DNA from: Ulvibacter antarcticus
GTDB taxonomy: Bacteria; Bacteroidota; Bacteroidia; Flavobacteriales; Flavobacteriaceae
DNA length: 64,000 bases
Assembly: GCF_003688405.1 (NCBI RefSeq)
Contig: NZ_REFC01000013.1
Location: 496,001-560,000 of the forward strand
Direction of reading: 5' to 3'
Below are positions 62,992 through 64,000 of the stretch, one piece after another. The notes under the pieces are model-generated. The model was not told the origin of the DNA. It saw only the letters and a program-made list of their open reading frames with translations, and ran no database searches. Numbering within the stretch: the first letter of the stretch is position 1; each line of letters begins with the position of its first letter. Position numbers and translations under genes: made by a program.

Positions 62992-64000
62992 ATGTCTTTT
63001 TTAACCCAATCTAAAAAAACCGAATTAGAGCTATATTTTAATTCTTTCCGACAAGAAATTATCGGTATTGATCAACACTTTAATTCACCGTACGGTAGAA
63101 AGAAAATTGTTTATACCGATTGGACAGCCAGCGGAAGGTTATACGGTCCCATTGAAGAGCGAATGGCATCGGTTTTTGGACCTTTTGTTGCCAATACACA
63201 TACCGAAACTTCAGTAACCGGTACGACAATGACACTTGCTTATCGAGAAGCAAGAAGGATTATCAAAAAGCACGTTAACGCCAACGAAAATGACGTGTTG
63301 ATCGCTACCGGAACCGGGATGACTGGTGCAATAAATAAGTTTCAGCGCATCCTTGGATTAAAAGTTCCGGAAAGGCTAAGAGACTTTGTTTCAATTGAAG
63401 AAAGTGATCGTCCTGTGGTATTTGTATCACATATGGAGCATCATAGCAACCAAACTTCGTGGTTGGAAACAATTGCAAAAGTAGTCGTTATACCTTGTGA
63501 CGAAAAAGGACTCTTTTGTTTAAACAATCTTAAAATTTTACTGGAGAAATATAAATCTAATAAGCTAAAAATAGCATCGATTACGAGTTGTTCGAATGTT
63601 ACCGGAATTACCTTGCCATATCAGGAAGTTGCTCAATTAATGCATCAAAATGATGGTTTGTGTTTTGTGGATTTTGCTTGTTCTGCTCCATATATTCAAA
63701 TAGACATGCACCCGGATAATTCTGACTCTTATCTGGACGCTATTTTTGTATCTCCACACAAATTTTTAGGAGGACCGGGGAGTAGTGGTATTTTGATTTT
63801 CAATAAAAAGCTATACAAAAATTTGATTCCTGATTGTCCAGGAGGGGGCACGGTAACTTGGACTAACCCTTGGGGTGGGCATCAGTATATCAAGGACATC
63901 GAGGAACGAGAAGATGGTGGAACACCAGGTTTTCTTCAGGTCATTAGAGCTTCACTTGTGATGAATCTCAAGGAAAAGATGGGAATTTCTAATATTCTTA
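62992..64000 (+). CDS. Class V aminotransferase/cysteine-desulfurase-like PLP enzyme, cut by window edge
   Basis: At least 336 residues starting MSFLTQSKKTELELYF and running off the right edge. RKKIVYTDWTASGRLY (TDWTASG replaces LDNAATG), VFVSHMEHHSNQTSW, FVDFACSAPYIQIDM and the PLP-lysine motif SPHKFLGGPGSSGIL with Lys are present, so this is a SufS/NifS-like or selenocysteine-lyase-like fold. The TDWTASGRLY form is typical of a flavobacterial subgroup whose substrate is not settled. Only 35 bases after glmM. Confidence 0.9.
   Translation, partial: MSFLTQSKKTELELYFNSFRQEIIGIDQHFNSPYGRKKIVYTDWTASGRLYGPIEERMASVFGPFVANTHTETSVTGTTMTLAYREARRIIKKHVNANENDVLIATGTGMTGAINKFQRILGLKVPERLRDFVSIEESDRPVVFVSHMEHHSNQTSWLETIAKVVVIPCDEKGLFCLNNLKILLEKYKSNKLKIASITSCSNVTGITLPYQEVAQLMHQNDGLCFVDFACSAPYIQIDMHPDNSDSYLDAIFVSPHKFLGGPGSSGILIFNKKLYKNLIPDCPGGGTVTWTNPWGGHQYIKDIEEREDGGTPGFLQVIRASLVMNLKEKMGISNIL

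Overview
The window looks like a chromosomal segment of a marine-type Flavobacteriaceae bacterium (Bacteroidota). It is AT-rich. Genes rarely have Shine-Dalgarno sequences but several are preceded by the Bacteroidota -7 box TAnnTTTG. Two secreted proteins end in type A sorting domains of the type IX secretion system. Menaquinone genes, a fused E1 branched-chain ketoacid dehydrogenase and many small signal-peptide proteins fit the same group. No tRNA, rRNA, CRISPR array or canonical transposase was seen.

Layout. (1) 1-4402, minus strand: the proximal part of an extracellular contractile injection system (eCIS) operon (DUF4255 cap-type protein, unknown 285-aa protein, sheath, two tube proteins, DUF5908 protein, LysM/baseplate-type protein running off the left edge), with a well-formed promoter at 4449-4479. 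(2) 4661-7132, plus strand: a divergent operon of a small conserved protein, a membrane protein, a histidine kinase and a LuxR-type regulator. (3) 7129-11436: rluA-type pseudouridine synthase, panB, two small secreted proteins, serine dehydratase. (4) 11585-17534: dinB and a second DNA polymerase III alpha subunit, separated and flanked by repeat arrays built of 87-bp units, two of which sandwich small GIY-YIG nuclease genes. (5) 17673-23118: VGIGT-type surface protein, P-loop kinase, dnaK behind a sigma54-like promoter, CAP-domain protein. (6) 23270-29778: two secreted hydrolases, a cold-shock gene with no AUG start, a carboxypeptidase-regulatory-domain protein, a hexapeptide acetyltransferase, an LpxR-like protein. 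(7) 30124-33240: a three-gene operon of a membrane-anchored TIR protein, an exported caspase-like protein and a lipoprotein that shares the caspase protein's C-terminal domain; this is the best candidate for an undescribed system. (8) 33480-42413: LRR protein, hydrolase, the menaquinone genes (thioesterase, menF, menD, later menB), cvfB-like protein, papain-family peptidase. (9) 42580-64000: MopE-motif lipoprotein, asnB, ketoacid dehydrogenase E1, a protease-like/beta-barrel fusion, T9SS nuclease-like protein, LOG protein, uvrA, gamma-glutamyltransferase, acpH-like protein, glmM and a partial class V aminotransferase.

How parts fit. The divergent sensor operon may control the eCIS. The TIR-caspase-lipoprotein operon is arranged so that periplasmic proteins and a cytosolic TIR domain could communicate across the inner membrane. 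The repeat arrays with GIY-YIG genes look like a mobile or REP-like family that has inserted around the translesion polymerase pair. All functional statements rest on reading the sequence and recalled family knowledge; no database search was run.
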